Shown one piece after another: positions 1 to 8,054 of a stretch of 15,001 nt of DNA (positions are counted from its first letter, which is position 1; the number at the start of each line of letters is the position of its first letter). The notes under the pieces are model-generated. The model had not been told where the DNA came from, did no database searches, and saw only the letters and a program-made list of their open reading frames with translations. Made by a program: the position numbers and the translations under genes. The stretch lies in NCBI GenBank assembly GCA_019090185.1, contig JAHRWJ010000225.1, forward strand, positions 1-15,001, in the 5' to 3' direction. This DNA is from Immundisolibacteraceae bacterium. GTDB taxonomy: Bacteria; Pseudomonadota; Gammaproteobacteria; Immundisolibacterales; Immundisolibacteraceae.

Positions 1-1900
1 ATAGTAACCAATTACCGAGCACAAAAAATGGCAACACTTCGTCCTGACGAACCACCACCCGCTGGCCATCAACAATTTTCGAATTCACCGGATCAAAACT
101 AAAAATCTCATCAACCACTGCAATGGGTAATGCAAACAGCCGTTCTCCAACCCCGATCATCAGCGAGCCAACAATGGCCAGGGTCAGTGGCACCCGAATG
201 GTGATGGTTGAACCAGTACCCATAGTGGATTCAATTTCAATCGATCCGCTGAGCTGGCTAATGGCTGTTTTAACCACATCCATCCCAACACCACGACCAG
301 AAACTTCGGTTACTTCCGCCTTACTTGAAAAACCAGGTGCGAAAATTAGGTCATAAGATTCACGATCGGATAATCGGGCCGCTTCCTCGGTAGACATGAC
401 GCCACGTTCAACCGCAACTGCCCGCAGCCGGTCAGCATCCATTCCAGCGCCATCATCCTTAATACTAATAACAATTCGGTCACCCTCCTGGCCTGCACTG
501 AGCGTCACCAGACCCTGACGAGACTTACCCGCGGCCTCACGCGCCTCGGGGCTTTCTATACCGTGATCGACCGAGTTACGAACCAGATGGATCAACGGAT
601 CAGCCAAAGCATCCACCAGGTTTTTATCCAGGTCGGTATCTTCACCGATCATTTCCAGGCGTATGTCTTTATTCAACGTACGGGCAAGATCTCTGACCAC
701 CCGGGGGAATCTACCGAACACTTTGCGAATTTGCTGCATCCGGGTTTTCATCGCCGAATCCTGCAACTGGCTGGTAACCAGATTCAAGGTACGAACCGTT
801 TTAGTCAGCTCTTCATCGGATGATTTGGCGATCAAGTTTGAAAGTCGATTACGAACCAATACCAGCTCACCGACCATGTTCATAATGTCATCGAGTATCT
901 GGGTCTCGACCCGCATGTTGCTTTCGCCAGCTTCTTTACGGGGCGTCTTACGGCGTTCCTGTATCAGGGTTCCCTCTGGGCCCTGAGCCATGCCATCGGG
1001 AACTTCCTCCTTGACCACCACCGAAGAGACCGGTGCTGGTTTAGAAATTTCGGTTTTCAGCGCAGCTAATTCTTCATCGGTCACATCGGACAAATTGCGG
1101 GCTGCGACTTCATCATCGGGCCGCGTTTCTGCTGAGCTAGCGTCAACATTCTCTGGAATCTGCAAATTCGCCTCTACCGAGGAGACTGCGACTGTCGAAC
1201 CATCTTCCGTCTTAATTGGGTGCAGCTCATCCAAAAGAGCCTCGAACTCATCTTCGGAGATCTCTGCATCATCCTGACTGACCGATACCGTAGCCGCTGG
1301 CGCGGGACTACTGCCCCCCGGTTGGCCATGAATATCATCTAATAATGATTCAAACTCATCATCCGAGATCGACTCACTGTCAGCTTGGGATTCTGGCGCA
1401 GCCTGCGCGGAGTCACCGCCGTCAAGCTGATCAAGCATTGATTCAAATTCGTCATCATCAATCAGATCATCATCGGCAGCAGGAGTCGCCTCCACTGCAC
1501 CTGAGACAGCCTCATCGGCGCTGGCAGGCAACGCAAATTGATCAAGCTGTTCTATCAACTCATCACTTGCGGCTGTGAGTGATTCTCGAGCATTGAGCTG
1601 CTCGAACATCAACACCACCACATCCAGCCCCTGCAGTACGCTATCCATCAAGTCGGGGGTTAATTTTCGGCCACCATTTCGTAGCGTATCGAACACATTT
1701 TCGGCGCTGTGGCAGACCCGAATTAAGGTATCCAACGCCAGAAAGCTAGCGCCACCTTTGATGGTATGAAAAGCTCGGAACACCGCATTGAGCAGGTCGG
1801 AATCTTCCGGCGTCTCTTCTAGCTCGACCAGCTGCTGACCGAGCAAGTCGACCAACTCACCAGCTTCGAGCAGGAAATCCTCTAATAGTTCTTCGTCCAT
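1..1900 (-). CDS. cheA: Chemotaxis histidine kinase CheA (3' end off the window)
   Basis: CheA autophosphorylates on a histidine and passes phosphate to CheY; it works in the polar receptor-CheW array. The frame is open from the ATG at 1898-1900 to the window edge: 633 residues with no stop. The Hpt domain carries FHTIKGG with phospho-acceptor H45. Residues about 130-325 are an acidic low-complexity linker with three copies of a DEFExxLD peptide; I see no recognisable P2 domain. The dimerisation helices start near residue 329 (VETQILDDIMNMVGEL). The ATPase shows the N box (DPLIHLVRNSVDHG, N442 and H446), G1 (DDGAGMD, 482-488), an F box (FAPGFSS) and G2 (GRGVGMD, 535-541). The CheW-like P5 domain starts near 560 and is cut off. 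The start lies 23 bases after the cheZ stop. No strong Shine-Dalgarno is visible, so coupling to cheZ is likely. Identity is certain; only the C-terminus is unseen. Confidence 0.97.
   Translation of the reverse strand, partial: MDEELLEDFLLEAGELVDLLGQQLVELEETPEDSDLLNAVFRAFHTIKGGASFLALDTLIRVCHSAENVFDTLRNGGRKLTPDLMDSVLQGLDVVVLMFEQLNARESLTAASDELIEQLDQFALPASADEAVSGAVEATPAADDDLIDDDEFESMLDQLDGGDSAQAAPESQADSESISDDEFESLLDDIHGQPGGSSPAPAATVSVSQDDAEISEDEFEALLDELHPIKTEDGSTVAVSSVEANLQIPENVDASSAETRPDDEVAARNLSDVTDEELAALKTEISKPAPVSSVVVKEEVPDGMAQGPEGTLIQERRKTPRKEAGESNMRVETQILDDIMNMVGELVLVRNRLSNLIAKSSDEELTKTVRTLNLVTSQLQDSAMKTRMQQIRKVFGRFPRVVRDLARTLNKDIRLEMIGEDTDLDKNLVDALADPLIHLVRNSVDHGIESPEAREAAGKSRQGLVTLSAGQEGDRIVISIKDDGAGMDADRLRAVAVERGVMSTEEAARLSDRESYDLIFAPGFSSKAEVTEVSGRGVGMDVVKTAISQLSGSIEIESTMGTGSTITIRVPLTLAIVGSLMIGVGERLFALPIAVVDEIFSFDPVNSKIVDGQRVVVRQDEVLPFFVLGNWLL
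1217..1462 (-). repeat. Three DEFExxLD peptide repeats in the CheA linker
   Basis: Three copies of a 15-16-residue acidic peptide lie in the CheA linker: IDDDEFESMLDQLDGG (residues 147-162, bases 1415-1462), ISDDEFESLLDDIHG (178-192, 1325-1369) and ISEDEFEALLDELHP (214-228, 1217-1261). Spacers of 15 and 21 residues rich in Ala, Ser, Pro and Gln separate them. The DNA of the copies differs at many synonymous positions, so the conservation is at protein level and not a recent duplication. The pattern resembles the CheY-binding peptides at the FliM N-terminus and the CheZ C-terminus. Confidence 0.85.
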
Positions 1901-1923
1901 TTTAGTCAGGGCTACTTGTTGGT

Positions 1924-2493
1924 TTAAATACCGAGGTCATCTAACAGATCATCGACACTATCCTGATCTTCGACCACTCCTTCGCCACCCTTTTCAGTAT
2001 GAAAACCGGTGGCTTCTTCGCCAGAATTAAACGAGATACCCTGGGCGATCAGCTGCTGGTCGATGGCCGCCAGTTGTGTTTCTGCCTCTGCCAATGTGGC
2101 TACTACCCGTTTAACGATCTGTCCGGTCAAATCCTGATAACCCTGAGCTGCGGTCAGCTCGTGCAGGCCATCTTTGAGGCGAGTACCACGATGACGAACC
2201 CGTTTCATGAAGGCCTGTAATGCCGCATTCACCGGTGTCGGTATCGCTTCTATCAACTCCGGGGTATTGAGTCGATTCCATGCCTCTTCGAGTTTTTCCG
2301 AATCCGACATCATTTCGCGTACGTGGGGCATCAATTCATCAACCGTATCGAGGGTCTTGTTTGCCGCCTCTTCGGTCATCTCTACGACTTTGGCTAATTG
2401 CTGCTGAACACCAAGCAGTACGCTCGACCCCTCTGGTACGGCTGCCGCTTCGTTTGCTGAGTTTTCACCTACAGTAGTTGCTGGAGTTGCCAT
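1924..2493 (-). CDS. cheZ: CheY-P phosphatase CheZ
   Basis: CheZ speeds dephosphorylation of CheY-P and so ends the motor-switching signal. The 189-residue protein is mostly predicted helix, as expected for the family's long hairpin and four-helix bundle. The active-site segment QGYQDLTGQIVKR matches E. coli QDFQDLTGQVIKR; D121 and Q125 correspond to E. coli D143 and catalytic Q147. The C-terminus DQDSVDDLLDDLGI matches the E. coli CheY-tethering tail (QDQVDDLLDSLGF). The region after the bundle is short, so the protein is smaller than E. coli CheZ (214 aa). The ATG at 2493 has a GAAGG Shine-Dalgarno a few bases upstream. It lies between cheY (77 bases upstream) and cheA (23 bases downstream), as usual in polar-flagellum clusters. 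Confidence 0.96.
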   Translation of the reverse strand: MATPATTVGENSANEAAAVPEGSSVLLGVQQQLAKVVEMTEEAANKTLDTVDELMPHVREMMSDSEKLEEAWNRLNTPELIEAIPTPVNAALQAFMKRVRHRGTRLKDGLHELTAAQGYQDLTGQIVKRVVATLAEAETQLAAIDQQLIAQGISFNSGEEATGFHTEKGGEGVVEDQDSVDDLLDDLGI

Positions 2494-2563
2494 GGCACCT
2501 TCTCATCGTGGTTTTGGCTAAATGGTTTGTTAAGGGCAAAAGTAGGAAAGCTACCCTTAGGGA

Positions 2564-2580
2564 GCCGCGGCCTAAGCGGC
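2564..2580 (-). other. Small stem-loop at the cheY stop codon
   Basis: GCCGC and GCGGC arms (2564-2568 and 2576-2580) flank a 7-base loop that contains the cheY stop codon. A short CCCTTAGGG element follows on the minus strand at about 2554-2562. No U-tract follows, so it is not a convincing intrinsic terminator. It could influence mRNA stability between cheY and cheZ. This is seen in sequence only; the function is inference. Confidence 0.25.
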
Positions 2581-2964
2581 GTCTTCGATGCGCTGGAATA
2601 TCCGATCCACCTTTTCTTTCAGGGTTTTCGCGGTAAACGGCTTAACGATATAGCCATTAACCCCGGCCTCAGCGGCAGCAACGATCTGGTCACGTTTGGC
2701 TTCTGCGGTGACCATCAGAATCGGTGTTTTACCCAGCTCTGGATCGGCCCGTAATGTCCTCACCAGATCAATACCGGTCATACCAGGCATGTTCCAGTCG
2801 GTGACAACAAAGTCATATCGGCCGCCCTGCAATTTAGGCAATGCGGTTTCTCCGTCATCAGCTTCTTCGACATTCTCCAGACCAATTTCGGCCAGCAGGT
2901 TGCGAATAATGCGTCGCATTGTTGAAAAATCATCCACCACCAGGATGCGCATGTTTTTGTCCAC
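2572..2964 (-). CDS. cheY: Chemotaxis response regulator CheY
   Basis: CheY is a single-domain receiver: CheA phosphorylates it, and CheY-P binds FliM/FliN to switch motor direction. All signature residues are present in the 130-residue reading: the acid pair D11/D12, phospho-acceptor D56 (TDWNMPG), T86 (MVTAEA), switch aromatic Y105 and K108 (KPF). Numbering is one less than E. coli CheY. There is no output domain. Two starts are possible: GTG at 2964, or ATG at 2952 giving 126 residues (MRILVVDD). A GAGG lies 8 bases before the GTG but about 20 before the ATG, which favours GTG. It follows fliA after 53 bases, in which I see no clear sigma-28 promoter. Read-through from the flhF-flhG-fliA unit is therefore plausible. 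Confidence 0.97.
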   Translation of the reverse strand: MDKNMRILVVDDFSTMRRIIRNLLAEIGLENVEEADDGETALPKLQGGRYDFVVTDWNMPGMTGIDLVRTLRADPELGKTPILMVTAEAKRDQIVAAAEAGVNGYIVKPFTAKTLKEKVDRIFQRIEDAA

Positions 2965-3017
2965 GTTCGTACCCTCGTTCTGTTAACTCGTTTTTCAGTT
3001 AAGAAAGCCGTTTCGCC

Positions 3018-3749
3018 TTAACGGTTCCAGCTTTTCATCTTTGCCTGTAACCGAATAATCGCCTGACCATGTATCTGACAGACCCGCGATTCGCTTACTC
3101 CGAGCACCGACCCGATTTCGCGCAGGTTCATCTCTTCGTCGTAATAGAGTGACATCACCAGTTGTTCACGTTCGGGTAAGGTCTCAATCGCCCCTAACAA
3201 TGAATCTCGGTATTTATCCATCTGCACACCAAGAAAGGGGTTGGTTCGCTCACTATCGGTTGCCTCTATCTGTAATACAGCGCCCTCTTCATCTTCATCC
3301 AGTGACAGCAATCGGTGACTGGAGGCTTCTGAAACGATCTTTCTGTATTCAGCGTGAGTGATCCCCATTAGCGTCGATACCTCGCTATCGGTCGCTTCCC
3401 TACCTGCTTTAGCTTCTATCTCCTGAACCGCCTTTGCGGCCTCGCGCGCTTTACGATGCACCGATCGGGGTGCCCAGCCGTTGCGGCGCACCTCGTCGAT
3501 AATCGCGCCGCGAATTCGAATCCCCGCATAGGTTTCAAATGCAGCGCCCTGGTTGGGGTCGTAATTTCGCGCTGCTTCAATCAGGCCGATCATGCCTGCC
3601 TGAATCAAATCATCGATCTGTACCGAGTTCGGTAACTTGCCGCTCATATGATGGGCGATCCGTTTCACGAGCGACGTGTGCTTTTCCATCAACACCTCGC
3701 TCTTGTCACGGGTCATCTCTTTATAGGCACCGATCCCCGCCGCGCTCAT
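3018..3749 (-). CDS. fliA: Flagellar sigma factor sigma-28 (FliA)
   Basis: FliA directs RNA polymerase to late flagellar genes such as flagellin and chemotaxis genes, and is held inactive by the anti-sigma factor FlgM until hook completion. The 243-residue length is typical (E. coli 239). Region 2 spans roughly residues 24-96 (DDLIQAGMIGLIEAARNYD, then FETYAGIRIRGAIIDE and WAPRS). Region 3 follows. Region 4 is about 185-240, with LPEREQLVMSLYYDEEMNL, then REIGSVLGVSESRVCQIH as the helix-turn-helix. The ATG overlaps the flhG stop as ATGA, and an AGAGG lies 8 bases upstream, so it is translationally coupled to flhG. No sign of damage. Group assignment is firm because the neighbours are flagellar and region 1.1 is absent. 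Confidence 0.97.
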   Translation of the reverse strand: MSAAGIGAYKEMTRDKSEVLMEKHTSLVKRIAHHMSGKLPNSVQIDDLIQAGMIGLIEAARNYDPNQGAAFETYAGIRIRGAIIDEVRRNGWAPRSVHRKAREAAKAVQEIEAKAGREATDSEVSTLMGITHAEYRKIVSEASSHRLLSLDEDEEGAVLQIEATDSERTNPFLGVQMDKYRDSLLGAIETLPEREQLVMSLYYDEEMNLREIGSVLGVSESRVCQIHGQAIIRLQAKMKSWNR

Positions 3750-4660
3750 CCGACAAACCTCTGGTTACTCATTAATACTCGCTCCAGAAAAAACTCTAGC
3801 CGGGTCGCTGAATCGCCCTCACGTCGAGGCCAGTTATTAACCGTCTGGGCCAGCTGTCTGAATGCCAGGGCCGCCGGACTATTAGGAAACTGTTGGGTCG
3901 CAGTCACCTGGCGCAGTGACGCCTGACGCATGCTCTGATCAAATGGCACCACCCCAAAGTAATTAAGGTTGACCTCCAAATAACGTGCAGCAACTCGCTC
4001 TAATTTATTAAACAATTCCCTGCCCTCCTCATGGCTATTAGACATATTCGCCAATACATGAAATTCCTTAAGTCCATATTCCCGCCAGAGCAACTTAATC
4101 AGCGCATAGGCATCGGTAATTGCCGCCGGCTCATCACAGAGCACGATCACCACTTCCTGGGTTGCCGCACAGAAATTACACACGCTCTGGCCAATGCCAG
4201 CTGCGGTATCGACAATAAATACGTCCGGCACCTCTTCGAGTTCACTGAAGGCGTGAATCAGTCCAGCCTGCTCGGTTTGACTCAACGCAGCCATTCGGCT
4301 GATTCCTGAACTGGCCGGCACAATTTTCAATCCGCCAGGCCCCTCCAGCAGCACCTCAGATAGCGTCCGTTCGCCGCTCAACACATGCGAGATGTCATAG
4401 CGGGCATCCAGTCCCAACATCACATCGATGTTGGCCAGACCCAAATCAGCATCCATCAACATGACGCTCTGGCCACTATCAATCAGCGCCAACGCCAAGT
4501 TGACCGCCACGCTACTTTTACCAATACCACCCTTACCACCGGTAACCGATATCGCCCTTACCGGCCGAGGTGCAGATCCTTGTCTAATGTTGGGCGATGC
4601 GGATGGCAAAACACCGACCGGACCAATTCCGTTTTTTAGCTTGACTCGCTCAGCCTGCAT
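3746..4660 (-). CDS. flhG: Flagellar number regulator FlhG (FleN), MinD-like ATPase
   Basis: FlhG is a MinD/ParA-type ATPase that limits flagellar number, acting on FlhF and, in Pseudomonas and Vibrio, on the sigma-54 activator FleQ/FlrA. The 304 residues show the deviant Walker A GGKGGIGKSS (41-50, with signature lysine K43), DADLGLANIDVMLGL (70-84) and the Walker B-like DTAAGIG (151-157). The C-terminus is a family-typical helical tail for membrane contact. The first residues, MQAERVK, resemble a degenerate form of the DQAxxLR motif that stimulates FlhF GTPase in characterised FlhG proteins. The N-terminal extension before the ATPase core is about 35 residues and rich in Pro, Gly and Ser. 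The start overlaps the end of flhF by 11 bases and has AGGA 8 bases upstream; the stop overlaps fliA as ATGA. Confidence 0.96.
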   Translation of the reverse strand: MQAERVKLKNGIGPVGVLPSASPNIRQGSAPRPVRAISVTGGKGGIGKSSVAVNLALALIDSGQSVMLMDADLGLANIDVMLGLDARYDISHVLSGERTLSEVLLEGPGGLKIVPASSGISRMAALSQTEQAGLIHAFSELEEVPDVFIVDTAAGIGQSVCNFCAATQEVVIVLCDEPAAITDAYALIKLLWREYGLKEFHVLANMSNSHEEGRELFNKLERVAARYLEVNLNYFGVVPFDQSMRQASLRQVTATQQFPNSPAALAFRQLAQTVNNWPRREGDSATRLEFFLERVLMSNQRFVG

Positions 4661-5906
4661 GGATCGCTTCCTTGTTTCTTAATGGATTATTAGTTTCATC
4701 ATCGAGGGGCTGAAATCGGGCCAGTAATCTGCCGACTTCAAAGGGATTTAAATCTTCACCAATGCGCGGACCATCGGTGACCAGCTCCGCCACCAGCTGC
4801 TGTTCCAGCAGGGTACTGAGGACAATACCGGGCTGCCGAATCGCATCCAGGTGAGAAATCGCGCAGAGTTGGGGGATCGATATTCGGTAACGCTTGACCG
4901 TCTCTTTTAAAAATTGCGCAGAACCATAAGCCGGCAACACCAGCATGGTTTGCAACTCCTCCGCGGCCAATCCCATCAACTGGCGCAATTCAGGCTGTAA
5001 GGCTTCATCACGGCCTGAAAAACCGGCGGTATCGACCACCACCAGTGACTTGTCCTGAAGTTCGTCGAGGGTCTTTTTCAGATCACCCAAATTGGCGACT
5101 AACCGCACCGGCATGCCCATCAGTTGGCCGTACATTCGTAGCTGTTCCTGAGCACCAACGCGCTGATTATCAAGACCGACCAGGGCGACCTCAGAAACCC
5201 CATGACGACGTGAAAACTGGGCACAAAGACCCACCGCAATTGAGGTTTTGCCGACACCAGAGGGGCCAACCACCGCAATACGACCACCGCTCTCAAGCAG
5301 ACTCGGCTTAGGGCTGGGTAATTTGCGTTTTAATAGTGTTAGGGCAACCTGCAGAGCCCGTTGGCGGTTATAGCCTTCAGGAATTTCTGCCAACAGGCTG
5401 CGGCTGCTCTGTGCAGAGAAACCTGCCTCCAGTAGTTTGCGTACCGCCAGCGAAGTGTTGGGCTGGTGGCTAGCGGCACCAGCCCAAACCATGTCTAGCA
5501 ACTGGTTTTCGACCAGGTCCCGCAGTGAGTCCACACTGTTGTGCATTTCTTGCACCCGTGGGTCACTACTCCAGGCCTGCGGCTGGTTCTGCTGATCTGC
5601 ACCGCCCGCCAAGTTGTTACCAGCTGCAGCAACGTCGGGTGGGTAATCGCTATGACCTTCAGCTGGCAAGGCCGACCCCACAGCCCGTACCTGAGACATA
5701 GCCGATGCAGCCTTGTTATCAGGGGTTCGCTGAGCAGTCGTTGTGTTAGAGGCCAGCCGAGACTCGTCGTAGTCAACCGCACAAACTATCTCCACCTGAC
5801 CGTCGCGCTGCTGGTTCGACAAAATCACCGCGTCAGGACCTAGCTCCCGGCGCACCTGCGCCATGGCGGAACCTATGTTGTCAGCTAAAAATCGTTTTAT
5901 TTTCAT
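4650..5906 (-). CDS. flhF: Polar flagellum placement GTPase FlhF, with altered G4 motif
   Basis: FlhF is an SRP-family GTPase that marks the pole where the flagellum is built. The 418 residues begin with the conserved MKIKRFLADNIGSAMAQVRRELGPDAVIL. A disordered Gln/Ala/Pro-rich B region follows (about 50-120), then a helical N domain (about 120-200) and the G domain. The P-loop GPSGVGKT is at 214-221, the G2 region GLDNQRVGAQEQLRMYG at 244-260 and DTAG at 292-295. G4, usually TKLD, reads SHLD (351-354). TDGPRIGEDL (377-386) matches the family's closing NGQxVPEDL segment. In G2 the usual DxYRI is DNQRV, keeping Asp and Arg. The start has little Shine-Dalgarno. It begins 90 bases after flhA, with no convincing promoter in the gap, and overlaps flhG by 11 bases. 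Confidence 0.95.
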   Translation of the reverse strand: MKIKRFLADNIGSAMAQVRRELGPDAVILSNQQRDGQVEIVCAVDYDESRLASNTTTAQRTPDNKAASAMSQVRAVGSALPAEGHSDYPPDVAAAGNNLAGGADQQNQPQAWSSDPRVQEMHNSVDSLRDLVENQLLDMVWAGAASHQPNTSLAVRKLLEAGFSAQSSRSLLAEIPEGYNRQRALQVALTLLKRKLPSPKPSLLESGGRIAVVGPSGVGKTSIAVGLCAQFSRRHGVSEVALVGLDNQRVGAQEQLRMYGQLMGMPVRLVANLGDLKKTLDELQDKSLVVVDTAGFSGRDEALQPELRQLMGLAAEELQTMLVLPAYGSAQFLKETVKRYRISIPQLCAISHLDAIRQPGIVLSTLLEQQLVAELVTDGPRIGEDLNPFEVGRLLARFQPLDDETNNPLRNKEAIHAG

Positions 5907-5996
5907 AATTCTTTGTCGTTCAGTTAATTTGTTCGAAATTCAAAAAATGCCAATCGATCCAATCCTGCCCCATCCCTACATTGCCGATCCATTTCA

Positions 5997-8054
5997 CTAT
6001 CCACCCACCGTTGCCACGACCTTGATCTGACGCTGAGGTGGCAACTCGCTGTAGGCCAGCACACTCAAACCCGCCACCGTATGTTTGACAAAGTTGGCAA
6101 TCGCCTTGCGGATCTCTGGTGGTACTAACAACACCGGCGTTGTTCCCTGTAACGACTGCTGTTCAGATGCGGCGGCCAATCCATCGCGTAACTGTTCGGC
6201 TAATGCTGGCTCAAGAAATCCACTTCCCTGAGCTGTTCCCCATGAGTTAAGCAAAATGCGTTCCAGCTGTGGTTCGAGGGTCAAAACAGCGATCTCTTCG
6301 TGGGTTCCACAGAGCTGCTGTACGATTGCGCGGCCTAGCCCAACCCTAACCGCGGCCGTTAGCGCGTCAGCATCCTGACTCTGCTGGCCAACCTCCGCCA
6401 GAATTTCGGCTATGGTTCGAATATCCCGAATCGGTACCCGCTCTTCGAGCAGATTACGTAACACCTTATGGACGACCGACTGGGGCATTGACTCTGAAGA
6501 CATCGACTCGCCCAGGGATGGCGCGGCCTCTTTAAGTTTCTCCAGCAGCCGGGTGACTTCTTCCCGACCCAGCAATTCCTGGGCATGATCCTGAATAATT
6601 CGGCTGAAATGGGTGGCGATGACCGTGCCCACATCGACAACGGTAAAGCCAAGTGTTTGCGCCTGTTCACGCTGTTCCGGATCGATCCAGAGGGCCTCAA
6701 GACCGTAGGCAGGATCAACCGTAGCTACCCCATCAAGGTGGCCATAAACCGTGCCTGGATTAATCGCCATCTCCCTGCCTGGCAATACCTCTCCCTCGCC
6801 CACTTCAACCCCATGCAGGGTCAGTTTGTAGGCCGCAGGTGCCAGGTCAAGATTGTCGCGAATATGTACCGAGGGGATTAAAAAGCCGAGTTCCTGAGAA
6901 AATTTGCGCCTCACACCACGAATCCGACTCATCAACTCACCGCCCTGCTCTTTATCTACCAGGGGAATTAGCCGATAACCAATTTCAAGGCCGAGCACGT
7001 CAACCAGGGCCACGTCATCCCAACTTACATCCGCTTCTTCGCTGGAGACCGGCTCAGGTGCTACCTCAACCTCGTCGACCTGAGGTTGCTCTGCCTTGCG
7101 ACCAACCAGATAAGCGGCTGTCCCTAATGCCACCGACAGCACAAAAAAGGCAAAATTGGGCATACCCGGAATCAGCGCAATCAGTCCGATGATTCCAGAG
7201 GCAATCCAGAGCACCGCAGGATTACTACCCAGTTGGACCAAAATCTCGTTACCGATACTCTGCTCGGTAGAATCACGGGCAATCACCATGGCGGTAGCCG
7301 TAGACAGCAACAACGCTGGAATCTGCGCGGCCAGGCCGTCGCCAATGGTTAACAAAGTGTAGTTTCGCGCTGCCTCGGCACCGGTCAGGTCGTGTTGCAG
7401 CATACCGATGGCAAAACCACCGAGGATGTTAATAAAGGTTATTAACACCCCAGCAATGGTATCGCCACGAACAAACTTACTGGCGCCATCCATAGCCCCG
7501 TAGAAATCAGCCTCGCGGGACATGTATTCCCGACGCTCTCGAGCCTGATCCTGATCAATAACCCCCGCGTTAAGATCCGCATCAATGGCCATCTGTTTGC
7601 CCGGCAACGCATCCAGGGTAAAGCGAGCGCTAACCTCGGCGATACGGCCCGCGCCCTTGGTGATCACCACGAAGTTGATCAACACCAAAATCACAAACAC
7701 CACCAGGCCGACCGCGTAATCACCGCCAACCACAAAATCACCAAAGGCCTTGATCACCTGACCCGCCGCGTCGCCACCGGCATGACCTTCGAGCAGCACA
7801 ATACGGGTAGAGGCCACGTTGAGCCCCAGTCGCAACAGGGTCGCGACCAATATCACCGTCGGAAAGGCGGCGAAATCCAGTGGCCTTTTGATATACAGCG
7901 CCACCAGTAACACCACCACGGCTAACGAGATATTGAACGTAAATAACAGGTCAAGCAGCAGCGGCGGTAGCGGCAGAATCAACATGCTTAACATGAGCAT
8001 GAGCATCAAGGGAATACCGACGCCTGCGCCAACCATCCGCTGTATCAAGTTCAT
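5997..8054 (-). CDS. flhA: Flagellar export gate protein FlhA
   Basis: FlhA forms the nonameric export-gate ring of the flagellar type III secretion system. It couples proton flow to export, and its cytoplasmic domain docks chaperone-substrate complexes. The 685 residues match the usual length (about 690-700). About eight membrane helices fill residues 10-315. The conserved FHIPEP loop is at about 138-198 (RIAEVSARFTLDALPGKQ, then MDGASKFVRGD with D189 and D198). A charged, Glu/Val/Pro-rich linker covers 320-350, and the soluble export domain runs from about 350 to the end. The start overlaps the flhB stop as ATGA. It is the last gene of the tightly packed fliL-flhA run; flhF follows after 90 bases. 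Nothing odd in the reading frame. Confidence 0.98.
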   Translation of the reverse strand: MNLIQRMVGAGVGIPLMLMLMLSMLILPLPPLLLDLLFTFNISLAVVVLLVALYIKRPLDFAAFPTVILVATLLRLGLNVASTRIVLLEGHAGGDAAGQVIKAFGDFVVGGDYAVGLVVFVILVLINFVVITKGAGRIAEVSARFTLDALPGKQMAIDADLNAGVIDQDQARERREYMSREADFYGAMDGASKFVRGDTIAGVLITFINILGGFAIGMLQHDLTGAEAARNYTLLTIGDGLAAQIPALLLSTATAMVIARDSTEQSIGNEILVQLGSNPAVLWIASGIIGLIALIPGMPNFAFFVLSVALGTAAYLVGRKAEQPQVDEVEVAPEPVSSEEADVSWDDVALVDVLGLEIGYRLIPLVDKEQGGELMSRIRGVRRKFSQELGFLIPSVHIRDNLDLAPAAYKLTLHGVEVGEGEVLPGREMAINPGTVYGHLDGVATVDPAYGLEALWIDPEQREQAQTLGFTVVDVGTVIATHFSRIIQDHAQELLGREEVTRLLEKLKEAAPSLGESMSSESMPQSVVHKVLRNLLEERVPIRDIRTIAEILAEVGQQSQDADALTAAVRVGLGRAIVQQLCGTHEEIAVLTLEPQLERILLNSWGTAQGSGFLEPALAEQLRDGLAAASEQQSLQGTTPVLLVPPEIRKAIANFVKHTVAGLSVLAYSELPPQRQIKVVATVGG

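Noticed and set aside
2965..3017. A possible sigma-28 promoter in the fliA-cheY gap.
   Set aside because: Neither TAAAGTTT nor GCCGATAA is present; cheY is probably read from upstream.
5907..5996. A sigma-54- or sigma-70-like site (TTGGCAT) upstream of flhF.
   Set aside because: The required GC at -12 is missing at the right spacing, and no -10 hexamer lies 16-18 bases downstream.
6971..6978. A GCCGATAA sequence on the plus strand inside flhA.
   Set aside because: There is no matching -35 upstream and no plus-strand gene follows.
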